Of a DNA stretch of 64,000 nt, positions 8,926-17,020 are shown piece by piece. The notes below the pieces were generated by a model. It did no database searches. It worked only from the letters and a program-made list of their open reading frames with translations, and was not told where the DNA came from. This DNA is from Geopseudomonas sagittaria. GTDB lineage: Bacteria > Pseudomonadota > Gammaproteobacteria > Pseudomonadales > Pseudomonadaceae. Location of the stretch: positions 124,001 through 188,000 of the forward strand of contig NZ_FOXM01000003.1 in NCBI RefSeq assembly GCF_900115715.1. Reading direction: 5' to 3'. Numbering within the stretch: position 1 is the stretch's first letter; every line of letters starts with the position of its first letter. Position numbers and translations under genes: made by a program.

Positions 8926-10245
8926 TTGAAAACCGAATACCTAATACTAGTTCCTGGTGGCGATTCCTTCTGTAGCAGCAAGAAGGCATTCGTTGATTTT
9001 CTGAAGATCGATGCATTAATAACCATATCTGGCCAAAAATTATCGTACCGCCGATCCGCCAAAGCCAGAGATCTTGTTTCCGCGCGATTCCGAGTTGAAA
9101 CAGACAAGGTAAAAGACAAGGATGAAAGGTTTTTCTTACTAGTACTAGAATGCCAAAACAAAGATAGCATTGATGAGTTCTCAGAACTGTGCGAAAGAGT
9201 AAAATCCATTGCCGAGAGGATTTCTCCGGGCTCTACTGCAATCAACACCCTTTGGGATGGAGTTGGAAAAACATACGCTGAAAAGTCATACCCGGTGATC
9301 AATGAAGTTGAAAACCTAATGAGAAAGCTTATTGCAAAGTTCATGCTGATTAACGTTGGAATGAACTGGTCTAAGGATGCCATCAACCCAGAGCTATTTA
9401 AAAAAATAGAAAGCTACGAAGATGAAGATATCCACCTAAATGACCTCTACAAGCTCGACTTCATCCACCTCAAGCAGGTTCTTTTCGATAAAAAGCGCGA
9501 CATCAGCCTAGAAGAGCTAGATCGCATTCTCTCAAAGACCAACTTTTCTGATGAGGACAAAGACAAGATCACGAAGTACGCCCCCAGGTCCAACTGGGAA
9601 AAATACTTCTCAGCATTGCTCGATGAAAAAGACAAAGGCCTGGAAAAGAAATGGGAAATCCTCTACAAGCTAAGAAACAAAGTTGCACACAATCGCAATG
9701 TATCTAAAAGTGAATTCGATCAAATTGTCGGCCTGGCAAACGATATTAAAGATATAATCAGAAGAGCCACGGAAAAACTGGGCGAGATCAATCTCGACGA
9801 AGAGGATAGAGAGCTAATCATATATTCATACCAATCAGAATCGCCGGAGGCTATCGGATTTATTGCAGAAAAAGCTGTTGCCGAGTACTACTCTCGCCTA
9901 GGCTACAACATAACTCCGTCGCCAACGATGCGGGCGTTTGATTTTATAGCGAGCAACGATGGCGAAACTGTGGCGGTTGAGGTCAAATCAATTCGACCAA
10001 GAAGTTTTTACTCAATGCTTAGAATTGTTGCTGAGCGGCAACTCAAGCATTGGGTGTCCGAAAACAGTCTTGAGAAGCTCTCCAAAATCCATTTAGTGTG
10101 CGTATTGAGAGAGGATGGCGAGGTGCATACACTATCTCGCATCCGTCGCCACGCGGGAGATTTCTCCGAGGCATTTGGTGACTCTGTAGAAATTCGCCTT
10201 GGGAAAATAAATGATGAGTTCGTTTATTCACCAATGGAAATTTGA
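8926..10245 (+). CDS. HEPN-domain protein with C-terminal PD-(D/E)XK nuclease domain (putative defence protein)
   Basis: 439 residues, markedly AT-richer than its neighbours. A TTG start at 8926 is preceded by AGGGGA at good spacing. The middle part (about 130-290) ends in the HEPN RNase signature R-N-x-x-A-H (R250, H255, in LRNKVAHNRNVSKSEF). The C-terminal part (about 310-420) has E315, D339 (AFDFIAS), and E352-x-K354 (VAVEVKS), the pattern of a PD-(D/E)XK nuclease of the Mrr/HJC kind. The N-terminal 120 residues are not recognised. The pairing of an RNase-like and a DNase-like domain suggests an anti-phage or abortive-infection effector, but this is inferred from domains only. It is followed after 108 bp by another AT-rich gene on the same strand. 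Confidence 0.75.
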   Translation: MKTEYLILVPGGDSFCSSKKAFVDFLKIDALITISGQKLSYRRSAKARDLVSARFRVETDKVKDKDERFFLLVLECQNKDSIDEFSELCERVKSIAERISPGSTAINTLWDGVGKTYAEKSYPVINEVENLMRKLIAKFMLINVGMNWSKDAINPELFKKIESYEDEDIHLNDLYKLDFIHLKQVLFDKKRDISLEELDRILSKTNFSDEDKDKITKYAPRSNWEKYFSALLDEKDKGLEKKWEILYKLRNKVAHNRNVSKSEFDQIVGLANDIKDIIRRATEKLGEINLDEEDRELIIYSYQSESPEAIGFIAEKAVAEYYSRLGYNITPSPTMRAFDFIASNDGETVAVEVKSIRPRSFYSMLRIVAERQLKHWVSENSLEKLSKIHLVCVLREDGEVHTLSRIRRHAGDFSEAFGDSVEIRLGKINDEFVYSPMEI

Positions 10246-10353
10246 TTTTTAACTGATACATCTAGTTTTGCGGGAGCGACTTCTAATACTCGTCAAAAAT
10301 CTGCATTATTGAAATCCAAAAAAATTGCCACACCTGATCAACATGGAAACATT

Positions 10354-11070
10354 ATGGCACAAGACAACGCAGCATCCCGACTCCTTGATCTCCTTATCAA
10401 AGCTAAGAGCATCGACCCAAACACTGCGAGCATTCACGCATGGGAGCAGCTTCTCGGCGCAAAGAATAATCCGGCACTCCTACTCTCTAGAATGGGAAAA
10501 ATGATTGCTCTTCCAGAGCAGATTTCGACCACCTTAACCAACAGTACCGAAACAACTCCAGGTGTTGTTCAGCACATATCCAATCAACTTTACGCCGCAT
10601 TTACAACCCACAAATTTTCGGAAAAATGGGAGTTGTTCATCAACCGAATAGATACACACATGACGAACTACCTGGCATTAGCATCGACACTCCTTGAAAC
10701 GCAGATTAAAACTAAAAAACTTGATAAAGATGAGCTACAAGAATTACGAGAAGGCTTCGTCAAGCTGCTGGAGGAAGTCCGGTCATCCGACCTACCTCCT
10801 AGGCTAAAATCCTACGTCGTGCTTCAACTCCATGATCTTGTCTCTGTCCTTGACAACTACTTTATCACAGGCGCGGAGCCCATCTTGGAACGAATAGAAG
10901 CAACAATAGGCCATGCCTACATCGACAACGAGTACAAAGAATTCCTTAAGGACCACGAGTTGGGCAAGAGCCTTCTAGGCTGCCTTGGAGCAGCCGCCAA
11001 CCTCGTCACGGTTGCAGTAGGAATTCCACAGCTAACTCAAATCATTCAGTTGCTGCAACACGGTGGTTGA
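10354..11070 (+). CDS. Unknown protein with hydrophobic C-terminus, next to HEPN-nuclease gene
   Basis: 238 residues from the ATG at 10354, chosen because GGAAA lies 5 bases upstream; the frame is open further upstream without a good ribosome site. Mostly helical: charged helices at about 90-200 (LDKDELQELREGFVKLLEEV), then a C-terminal hydrophobic stretch, LLGCLGAAANLVTVAVGIPQ, that could be a membrane segment. I do not recognise the family. It shares strand and low GC with the preceding HEPN-type gene, so the two probably arrived together and may act together. Downstream it ends close to a palindromic intergenic repeat and the hipA remnant. Confidence 0.6.
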   Translation: MAQDNAASRLLDLLIKAKSIDPNTASIHAWEQLLGAKNNPALLLSRMGKMIALPEQISTTLTNSTETTPGVVQHISNQLYAAFTTHKFSEKWELFINRIDTHMTNYLALASTLLETQIKTKKLDKDELQELREGFVKLLEEVRSSDLPPRLKSYVVLQLHDLVSVLDNYFITGAEPILERIEATIGHAYIDNEYKEFLKDHELGKSLLGCLGAAANLVTVAVGIPQLTQIIQLLQHGG

Positions 11071-11397
11071 TCTCGCAAACTCAGTCGACGCTGCACTCGC
11101 CACGCTCGTTTGACGCGGATGAGCCTCAGGGATAGAACGCATCAAGTGCTTCGCCTCGGCAACACTGCAGCATCAAGAAGTACCCCTATTTTGTCACCTC
11201 GTAGCTGGCAATCCGCAGGGGAGGCCAGCCTCACGACACCTCCCCCACCGGATACCTCCACACCCCACAAGCCACCTCCGCCAGCACATCTCCCCTGGCC
11301 AGCAAGTAGGGTAGACAACGGCGCAGCCTTGTCTACCGATGCCCACGGTGGGTAATCGCTACGCGAGTTACCCACCCTACTGACTTATCAAAGCGGA
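11071..11397. other. Non-coding stretch at the right edge of the AT-rich insert
   Basis: GC-rich sequence without a credible gene between the unknown protein and the hipA remnant. Its right half is a long palindromic repeat (11306-11380). Small open frames here have no ribosome site and low-complexity products (runs of Pro and Thr). Confidence 0.6.
11306..11380. repeat. Compound palindromic intergenic repeat
   Basis: Begins GTAGGG and ends CCCTAC. Inside are two stems: GTAGACAA / TTGTCTAC (about 11311-11336) and GGTGGGTAA / TTACCCACC (about 11347-11376). It looks like one of the families of intergenic palindromes found in Pseudomonas genomes. It lies 17 bp beyond the stop of the truncated hipA. 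Confidence 0.8.
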
Positions 11398-11493
11398 TTA
11401 GCGGGCGTGATAACCAAAGCTCAGGCGACCATCCACCAGCGACAAGCTGCCGACCTGCTCGGCGAACAGCCAGACGGCGAGTTCATGCGCCAT
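11398..11493 (-). pseudogene. hipA: hipA remnant (31-codon N-terminal fragment)
   Basis: Reading leftward from the ATG at 11493, the frame gives MAHELAVWLFAEQVG, then SLSLVDGRLSFGY, the start of a HipA kinase, and stops at TAA (11400-11398) after 31 codons. The ATG lies inside the end of hipB, as in intact hipBA operons. The rest of the toxin (some 400 residues, including the kinase site) is absent; the sequence beyond is a palindromic repeat. The toxin is therefore lost while the antitoxin gene and its operators remain. Confidence 0.82.
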
Positions 11494-11737
11494 GACGAGT
11501 GGGCTCCGCTGGAGTCGGAGCATCCGCAAGTCCGTCCAATTGGACCCGACCACCCAGGGCATCGATCACGCGGAGCACCTGCTCCAGCCGCACCGAGGGC
11601 TTGCCTGCCTCCAGATCGACCACGAAGCGCACGCCCACCACGGCGGCCAGGGCCAGATCGGCTTGCGTCAGGCCCAGTTGCTTGCGTGCGGCTCGCAGGG
11701 CCGCGCCGAGCGCTTGTGTGGAGTCGATAGGGATCAT
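11483..11737 (-). CDS. hipB: HipB-type XRE antitoxin/repressor
   Basis: 84 residues from the ATG at 11737. It consists of a helix-turn-helix of the HipB/Y4mF kind: LGLTQADLALAAVVGVRFVV followed by DLEAGKPSVRLEQVLRVIDA. The C-terminal tail ends RHGA and overlaps the hipA remnant. The promoter region (11738-11870) has three TTCCCG-n2-CGGGAA-type palindromes, fitting autorepression. With hipA truncated, the protein could still act as a repressor, both of itself and of other genes with the same operator. One operator overlaps the end of the acyl-CoA synthetase gene, which reads in the same direction. Confidence 0.85.
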   Translation of the reverse strand: MIPIDSTQALGAALRAARKQLGLTQADLALAAVVGVRFVVDLEAGKPSVRLEQVLRVIDALGGRVQLDGLADAPTPAEPTRHGA

Positions 11738-11746
11738 GGCGTGCTC

Positions 11747-11774
11747 GAATAATTTCCCGTTCGGGAAATTATTC
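11747..11774. promoter_or_regulatory. HipB operator 1 (perfect inverted repeat)
   Basis: Two 13-base arms, GAATAATTTCCCG and CGGGAAATTATTC, with a TT spacer, ending 9 bp upstream of the hipB start codon. Position and symmetry fit an autorepression operator that also overlaps the core promoter or ribosome-site region. Confidence 0.8.
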
Positions 11775-11800
11775 GCCTGAAACCACACTGGCGCAAGCCA

Positions 11801-11820
11801 ATATTCCTGATCGGGAAAAT
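11801..11820. promoter_or_regulatory. HipB operator 2 (imperfect)
   Basis: ATTCCTGATCGGGAA keeps the TTCC-n6-GGAA core of operator 1 with one mismatch in an arm. It lies about 60 bp upstream of the hipB start. Confidence 0.6.
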
Positions 11821-11850
11821 TACGTGCACTCCGTCAGCTGTATGGGTGAA

Positions 11851-13473
11851 TTATTCCCGAACGGGAATCACCGTTCCCCGCAACTCCCCCTTCACCACCT
11901 TGTTCGACGCATTGACCGGCAGCGCGTCGAAGAAGCGCACCAGGCGCGGCACCTTGTAGTTGGCCATGCGCTGGCGGGACCAGGCGATCAGGCCGGGTTC
12001 GTCGAGCTGCTGGCCGGGGCGCAGCACCACGCAGGCGCAGCCGACCTCACCCATGCGCTCGTCGGGCACGCCGATCACCGCGACCTGGGCGATGGCCGGG
12101 TGTTCGAGCAGGCCGGCCTCGATCTCCGCCGGGTAGCAGTTGAAGCCGCCGACGATGAACATATCCTTGAGGCGGTCGGTGATGCGCAGGTAGCCGCGCT
12201 CATCCAGGGTGCCGACGTCGCCGGTGTGCAGCCAGCCGTCGGCATCGATGGTTTCGGCGGTGGCCTGCGGGTTCTCGAAGTAGCCCTGCATGACGTGGAA
12301 GCCGCGCAGGCACACCTCGCCCGCCTCGCCCGGCGGCAGCTCGCGGTTGCCTTCGTCGACGATGCGCACCTCGGTGCCGGGGAGCGCGCGGCCGCAGGTG
12401 GTGGCCACGGTTTCGGCGTCGTCGGCCGGGTCGCAGATGGTCGCCAGGCCGCCGCACTCGGTGAGGCCGTAGGCGGTGGTGACCACCGCGAAGCCCAGCT
12501 CGCGGCGCATGCGCTCGACCAGCACCGGCGGGATGGTGGCCGCGCCGGTGACGGCGATGCGCAGGCTGGACAGGTCGGTCTCGGCCAGCTTCGGGTGGGC
12601 GAGCATGGTCAGGTACAGGGTCGGCGGGCCGGGCAGCACGGTGATGCGGTCGCGTTCGATGCGCTGGAACACCGCCTCGGCGTCGAACACCGGGTGCGGC
12701 AGGATGGTCGCGCCGGCCAGCAGGCAGGTCAGCCAGCCGGCCTTGTAGCCGAAGGCGTGGAAGAACGGGTTGACGATCAGGTAGCGGTCGCCGGGGCGCA
12801 GGCCGATCACCTGCACGTACTCGGCGAAGGCGCGCAGGTTCTGGCCGTGGCCGCTCATCACGCCCTTGGGCTTGCCGGTGGTGCCGGAGGTGAACAGCAG
12901 GTCGGACAGATCGTCCGGGCGCACGGTCAGGGCGCGCGCCTGGGCCTCGTCCATGTCGACCGCCTCGCCGGCGGCGAGGAAGCCCTGCCAGCTCAGGTCG
13001 CCATGATCCGAGGGCGCCTCGCAGGGCAGCACCACCACGCGCTCCAGGCAGTCCGGGCGGTGCGCTTCGAGCATCGCCGGGTAGTCGACGCCGAGGAACT
13101 GGCCGACGCAGAACAGCAGGCGGGTGCCGCTGCGTTCGAGGATGTCGGCGGCCTCGTTGCCCTTCATGCGCGTGTTGATCGGCACCAGGGTGGCGCCGGC
13201 GCAGTGGATGCCCAGCGCGGCGAGAATCCAGTCGTAGCGGTTCGGCCCCCACACGGCGACGCGATCGCCGGGCTGGATGCCCTCGGCGAGTAGTGCGCGG
13301 CTCACCGCGAGCACCCGCTCGGGCAGCTCGGCGTAGTCGATGCGCACCTCGCCGTCGGCCAGGGCGCAGTGGCCGGCGTGCCGGCGTGCGGCGGCGAACA
13401 CCAGGGCGGGAATGCTCGCCGGCAGCAGGCTGTCGGCGGCGAACGGAACGGCGGAAATCGAAGAATCAGTCAT
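11851..13473 (-). CDS. Acyl-CoA synthetase (AMP-forming, FadD3-like)
   Basis: 540 residues of the ANL superfamily. Motifs: A3 [20 protein letters not shown]5 YGLTECGG, A7/A8 [14 protein letters not shown] with [20 protein letters not shown], and a C-terminal NKVVKGELR carrying the adenylation lysine. It activates a carboxylic acid to its CoA thioester with ATP. The last gene of the leftward block starting at 19949; its start is 17 bp from the reductase gene. In a steroid-like route such an enzyme would activate the acid left after ring opening, as FadD3 does, but a plain medium-chain ligase is also possible. Confidence 0.88.
   Translation of the reverse strand: MTDSSISAVPFAADSLLPASIPALVFAAARRHAGHCALADGEVRIDYAELPERVLAVSRALLAEGIQPGDRVAVWGPNRYDWILAALGIHCAGATLVPINTRMKGNEAADILERSGTRLLFCVGQFLGVDYPAMLEAHRPDCLERVVVLPCEAPSDHGDLSWQGFLAAGEAVDMDEAQARALTVRPDDLSDLLFTSGTTGKPKGVMSGHGQNLRAFAEYVQVIGLRPGDRYLIVNPFFHAFGYKAGWLTCLLAGATILPHPVFDAEAVFQRIERDRITVLPGPPTLYLTMLAHPKLAETDLSSLRIAVTGAATIPPVLVERMRRELGFAVVTTAYGLTECGGLATICDPADDAETVATTCGRALPGTEVRIVDEGNRELPPGEAGEVCLRGFHVMQGYFENPQATAETIDADGWLHTGDVGTLDERGYLRITDRLKDMFIVGGFNCYPAEIEAGLLEHPAIAQVAVIGVPDERMGEVGCACVVLRPGQQLDEPGLIAWSRQRMANYKVPRLVRFFDALPVNASNKVVKGELRGTVIPVRE
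11853..11868. promoter_or_regulatory. HipB operator 3, overlapping the acyl-CoA synthetase stop
   Basis: ATTCCCGAACGGGAAT is a perfect 16-base palindrome with the same TTCCCG/CGGGAA arms as operator 1. It covers the last codons and stop of the synthetase gene. Confidence 0.75.
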
Positions 13474-13490
13474 TGCAGCCCCCAGGCCGG

Positions 13491-14519
13491 TCAATCGGGA
13501 AAGCGCACGCGCACGTGCGCGCTGGTGGCCACGGCCTGGCAGGCCAGGGTCCAGCCTTCGTCCAGCTCCTGCTGGTCGAGGGCCTCGTTGCGCAGCAGCT
13601 CGACCTCGCCCTGCTCCACCGTGCACATGCACGAGGCGCACGCGCCGACCAGGCAGGACTGCGGGGCACGCACCCCATTGCGGCGCATGGCGTCGAGCAG
13701 GGTTTCGCCGGGCTCGCAGTCGAGGGCGTGCTCGGCGCCGTCGAGGCTGACCTCCAGGCGCGCGGCCACCGCCGCCTCGCTGACCACCACTTCGCCCTGC
13801 TCGCCCTCGCCGGGCAGCGAGACGAAACGCTCGACGTGGACCTTGGCGGCCGGTACGTCGAGGTTGTGCAACGCGCTCACCGCGGCGTCCATGAACGGGC
13901 CGGGGCCGCAGATGAAGGCCTCGGCCTGCCTGAACGGCCGCGCCAGTTCGGCGAGCTGCTCGACGGCGGGGATGCCCTGCACCGAGTCCAGCCAGTGGAT
14001 CACCTGCAGGCGGCGCGGGTGGGCGGCGGCCAGGGCTTTCAGCTCGTCGCGGAAGATCACCGAGGCTTCGTCGCGGTTGGCGTAGATCAGCAGCACGCGG
14101 CCGGAACCGGTGTGCAGCACCGAACGGAGGATCGACAGCACCGGGGTGACCCCGCTGCCGCCGCCGAACAGCAGGAAGTCGCCGTCCAGGCTGCGCGGCA
14201 CGAACACCCCGGCCGGCGCCAGCACCTCGATGGCGTCGCCGGCCTTGGGCACGTCGCACAGCCAGTTGGAGGCGCGGCCGTCGCGCACGCGCTTGACGGT
14301 GACGCGCAGCGGCTCATCGAGCAGCGGCGTGCTGGACAGCGAGTAGCAGCGCGGCAGCCAGCTGCCGTCGTGGGGGATGCGCAGGGTGAGGAACTGCCCC
14401 GGCTTGTACTTGAACTGGCCGGCCAGCGCGGCCGGCACCTCGAACACCAGCGAGCGGGCGTCGGCGGTTTCCTCGATGACCTGCGCGACGCGCAGGGAGA
14501 TGTATTCGGGATTGTTCAT
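13491..14519 (-). CDS. Ferredoxin-NAD(P)H reductase of KshB/HmpX type with C-terminal 2Fe-2S domain
   Basis: 342 residues: FAD-binding barrel (RCYSLSSTP near 57-65), NAD-binding domain ([28 protein letters not shown]), and a C-terminal plant-type ferredoxin with the cluster motif C-x4-C-x2-C ([12 protein letters not shown]) and a later Cys near residue 327. This is the layout of KshB and phenylacetyl-CoA PaaE-like reductases. It is the natural electron donor for the KshA-like Rieske oxygenase (6162-7238), which has no reductase beside it. Start at 14519 is 2 bp from the SDR stop, so the genes are tightly coupled. Confidence 0.9.
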   Translation of the reverse strand: MNNPEYISLRVAQVIEETADARSLVFEVPAALAGQFKYKPGQFLTLRIPHDGSWLPRCYSLSSTPLLDEPLRVTVKRVRDGRASNWLCDVPKAGDAIEVLAPAGVFVPRSLDGDFLLFGGGSGVTPVLSILRSVLHTGSGRVLLIYANRDEASVIFRDELKALAAAHPRRLQVIHWLDSVQGIPAVEQLAELARPFRQAEAFICGPGPFMDAAVSALHNLDVPAAKVHVERFVSLPGEGEQGEVVVSEAAVAARLEVSLDGAEHALDCEPGETLLDAMRRNGVRAPQSCLVGACASCMCTVEQGEVELLRNEALDQQELDEGWTLACQAVATSAHVRVRFPD

Positions 14520-14521
14520 AG

Positions 14522-15295
14522 TCAGATACTCATGACGAACTGGCCGCTGTCGATGCGCAGTTCCATGCCGTTGATGGCGCGCGACTCGTCGCTGGCCAGG
14601 TACAGGGCGGCGGAAGCGACGTCCTCGGGCAGGCACATGCGGTTCATCGGGTCGCTGTCGATGGTGAACTGCGCCGGGTCGATGCCCGGCGGGTAGCTGG
14701 CGACGGTCATCGGCGTCAGCACGCCGTCGGGATGCAGCGAGTTGCAGCGGATGCGGTACCTCTGCCTGCGGCAGTGCGCCGCCACCGCGCGGTTGAGGGC
14801 GGCCACCGCACCCTTGGAGGCGCCGTAGGCCGCGTAGTCGTCGCGACCGGCCAGGGCGGCGATGGACGAGACGTTGATGATCGAGCCGCCGCCGCTCTCC
14901 TTCATCAGCGCGACGCCCATGCGGCAGCCGAGGAAGGCGCTGTCGGAGTTGACGCGCAGCAGCTTGTGCCAGTCGGCCAGGCTGCTCTCCTCGATGCTGC
15001 CCTTGAGCAGGATGCCGGCGTTGTTGACCAGCACGTCGAGACGGCCGTAGCGCTCGCGCACGCAAGCGGCGACCGCGTCCCAGCCGGCCTCGCTGCTGGC
15101 ATCGTGGCGGATGAAGCTGGCAGCGTCGCCCCGCTCCTCGTTCAGCTCGTCGGCCAGCGCCTGGCCGGCGTCGGCGTTGATGTCGGCGATCAGCACCCGG
15201 GCGCCCTCGTCCACCAGCGCCTGCACGATGGCGCGGCCGATGCCGCTGGCGCCGCCGGTGACCAGGGCGATCTTGTCCTGTACCCGTCCTGTCAT
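14522..15295 (-). CDS. Short-chain dehydrogenase/reductase
   Basis: 257-residue classical SDR: TGGASGIGRA cofactor loop (residues 14-23), NNAG (about 89-92), catalytic Ser in INVSSIAAL and Y-x3-K (YGASKGAVAAL). The Asp after strand 2 (LIADINAD) indicates NAD preference. It lies between two FAD dehydrogenases and the KshB-like reductase, suggesting oxidation of a ring hydroxyl to a ketone (hydroxysteroid-dehydrogenase-like), which is inference. Start at 15295; 14 bp follow the FAD gene. Confidence 0.9.
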   Translation of the reverse strand: MTGRVQDKIALVTGGASGIGRAIVQALVDEGARVLIADINADAGQALADELNEERGDAASFIRHDASSEAGWDAVAACVRERYGRLDVLVNNAGILLKGSIEESSLADWHKLLRVNSDSAFLGCRMGVALMKESGGGSIINVSSIAALAGRDDYAAYGASKGAVAALNRAVAAHCRRQRYRIRCNSLHPDGVLTPMTVASYPPGIDPAQFTIDSDPMNRMCLPEDVASAALYLASDESRAINGMELRIDSGQFVMSI

Positions 15296-15309
15296 GTTCG
15301 TCTCCTCGT

Positions 15310-17010
15310 TCAGGCACGCACGCCGAGAGGCGCGGCCTGGCTGGTGGTGGTGTGGCCGGCATGGGCCGCCGCTTCGCCGGCGCGGCGGCCAGAGAACACG
15401 CAGTCGGCCAGCGACAGGCCGCTGATGTAGAGGTGCGAGGGGATGCCGATGGCGGTGCGTCCGGCGGCGTACAGGCCGGGGATGGCCTGGCCGTGGCCGT
15501 CGAGCACCGCGCCGTTGTCCTCGTCGACCTTGAGGCCGCCGAGGGTCAGCGCGCCGAGCGGGAACACCGGGTTGCCCACCGAGATGTCGCAGGCGTAGAA
15601 CGGCCCCTGGTCGAGCACCTGGCGGCTGCTCTCCGACTTGCCGAAGGCGTCCGGCGCGGTTCCGCGGGCGGCGGCGTTGTAGGCGCGCAGCGACTCTTCG
15701 AGCAGCGCCGGCTGCATGCCGGTGACGCCCGCCAGCTCGCGCGCGGTGCGGCCCTTGCGCACCTTGAGGAGCATCAGCGCCAGCGCCGGCAGGCTCTGGA
15801 ACCACCAGTAGCCGCCGAACAGCGCCTGCTTGATGGCCTGGCGGCGCAGACGGGCGTCGAGTACCAGCCAGGCCTTGCCGCCCTGCTCCTCGCACAGCGG
15901 GTAGCCGAGGGTGCCGCCGTAGACTTCCTCGTTGACGAAGCGCTGCCCGGCGGTGTTGACCACGATGCCCTTCGGCCAGCACAGCGGCGGGTTGATGAAG
16001 CGCCACGGCGAGACCTGCTGCAGGCGGTCGCTGGCCGCGCCGGCGGTCAGGCCCAGGCGCAGGCCGCTGCCGTCGCAGCCGGTGGCGCCGACCTTGAAGT
16101 TGCGCCGGTACTTGGGCGCGTGCTCGCCGAGCAGCGCCCGGTTGAAGATGAAGCCGCCGGTGCTGAGGATCACCCCCTGGCGCGCCTGCACCAGGCGCGG
16201 TCGGGCGTGCTGCTGTTCGAGGCGCGCCAGCTTGCGGCGCAGGCCGTCGCAGTAGGCCGGGGCGAAGTTCTGCAGGCGCTCGGCACGCGCCGCCAGCTTG
16301 GCGTGCTCCCTGGCCGCCGGACTACCGGGCGGCAGGCACCAGAGTTCGGCGCCGATCACCCGTCCCTTGGAATCCAGCACCAGGCGCCGCGCCGCAGACT
16401 GGGTCTGGGCACGCACGCCGGCGCGCAGGCAGGCTTCCTGCAGCCGTGCATAGAGCACCGCGCCGCACTGGCCCTTGCCGACGGTGCGATGACCGCGCGG
16501 CGCCGGCGGCAGCGCGCCGCCATGCGAGGGCACTAGCTCGTTGCCCGAGTAGTAGAGGAAGTAGCCGTCCGGCGGATAGGAGGTCTTGCCGCCCGGCGGC
16601 ATGCTGTGTTCGTAGCGGGCGCCGTGGCCTTCCAGCCACTCCAGGTTGGCCACGCTGCTCTCGCAGAAGCGGCGCAGGGTGGCGTCGCCGATCACCCCCT
16701 GGGTCTCGTGCTTGAGGTAGTCGAACATCGCCTCGGGCGTGTCGGCGAAGCCGGCGTCGCGCTGCTGGCGGGTGCCGCCGCCGGCGTAGACCACCCCGCC
16801 GCTCTTGGCGCTGGCGCCGCCGCCGGTGAAGCGGTCGGCGACCAGCACGTCGGCGCCCTGGGCGCGGGCTTCCAGCGCCGCGCAGGCGCCGGCCGCGCCC
16901 CAGCCGATCACCAGCACGTCGCACTGCTCGGCCCACTGCACGCTGGCGGCGTCGGCCACCTGCAGCGGCAGCTGGATGTCGGTGCAGGTGGAAATCGGTT
17001 CGCTCTTCAT
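15310..17010 (-). CDS. FAD-dependent dehydrogenase of the 3-ketosteroid dehydrogenase / fumarate reductase family (possibly delta-4 type)
   Basis: 566 residues. The FAD motif VIGWGAAGACAALEARAQGA lies near residue 42; glycine-rich segments KSGGVVYAGGGT and LSTGGFIFN follow. The C-terminus SGLSLADCVFSGRRAG replaces the YPGxG tail of delta-1 dehydrogenases, a pattern I associate with delta-4 (TesI/Kst4D-like) or related enoate-forming enzymes. It sits 10 bp downstream of the KstD-type gene, matching the paired tesH-tesI arrangement of steroid degraders. The start at 17010 is preferred to 17037 because GGAGG precedes it. Substrate unproven. Confidence 0.8.
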   Translation of the reverse strand: MKSEPISTCTDIQLPLQVADAASVQWAEQCDVLVIGWGAAGACAALEARAQGADVLVADRFTGGGASAKSGGVVYAGGGTRQQRDAGFADTPEAMFDYLKHETQGVIGDATLRRFCESSVANLEWLEGHGARYEHSMPPGGKTSYPPDGYFLYYSGNELVPSHGGALPPAPRGHRTVGKGQCGAVLYARLQEACLRAGVRAQTQSAARRLVLDSKGRVIGAELWCLPPGSPAAREHAKLAARAERLQNFAPAYCDGLRRKLARLEQQHARPRLVQARQGVILSTGGFIFNRALLGEHAPKYRRNFKVGATGCDGSGLRLGLTAGAASDRLQQVSPWRFINPPLCWPKGIVVNTAGQRFVNEEVYGGTLGYPLCEEQGGKAWLVLDARLRRQAIKQALFGGYWWFQSLPALALMLLKVRKGRTARELAGVTGMQPALLEESLRAYNAAARGTAPDAFGKSESSRQVLDQGPFYACDISVGNPVFPLGALTLGGLKVDEDNGAVLDGHGQAIPGLYAAGRTAIGIPSHLYISGLSLADCVFSGRRAGEAAAHAGHTTTSQAAPLGVRA

Positions 17011-17020
17011 CCCGGCCTCC

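Noticed and set aside
11110-11355. A small open frame after the unknown AT-rich gene
   Set aside because: No ribosome site, low-complexity Pro/Thr product, and overlap with a palindromic repeat.
8926-11480. Prophage or integrative element as the source of the AT-rich insert
   Set aside because: No integrase, transposase, att-like direct repeats or structural phage genes were seen; only composition and gene type suggest transfer.
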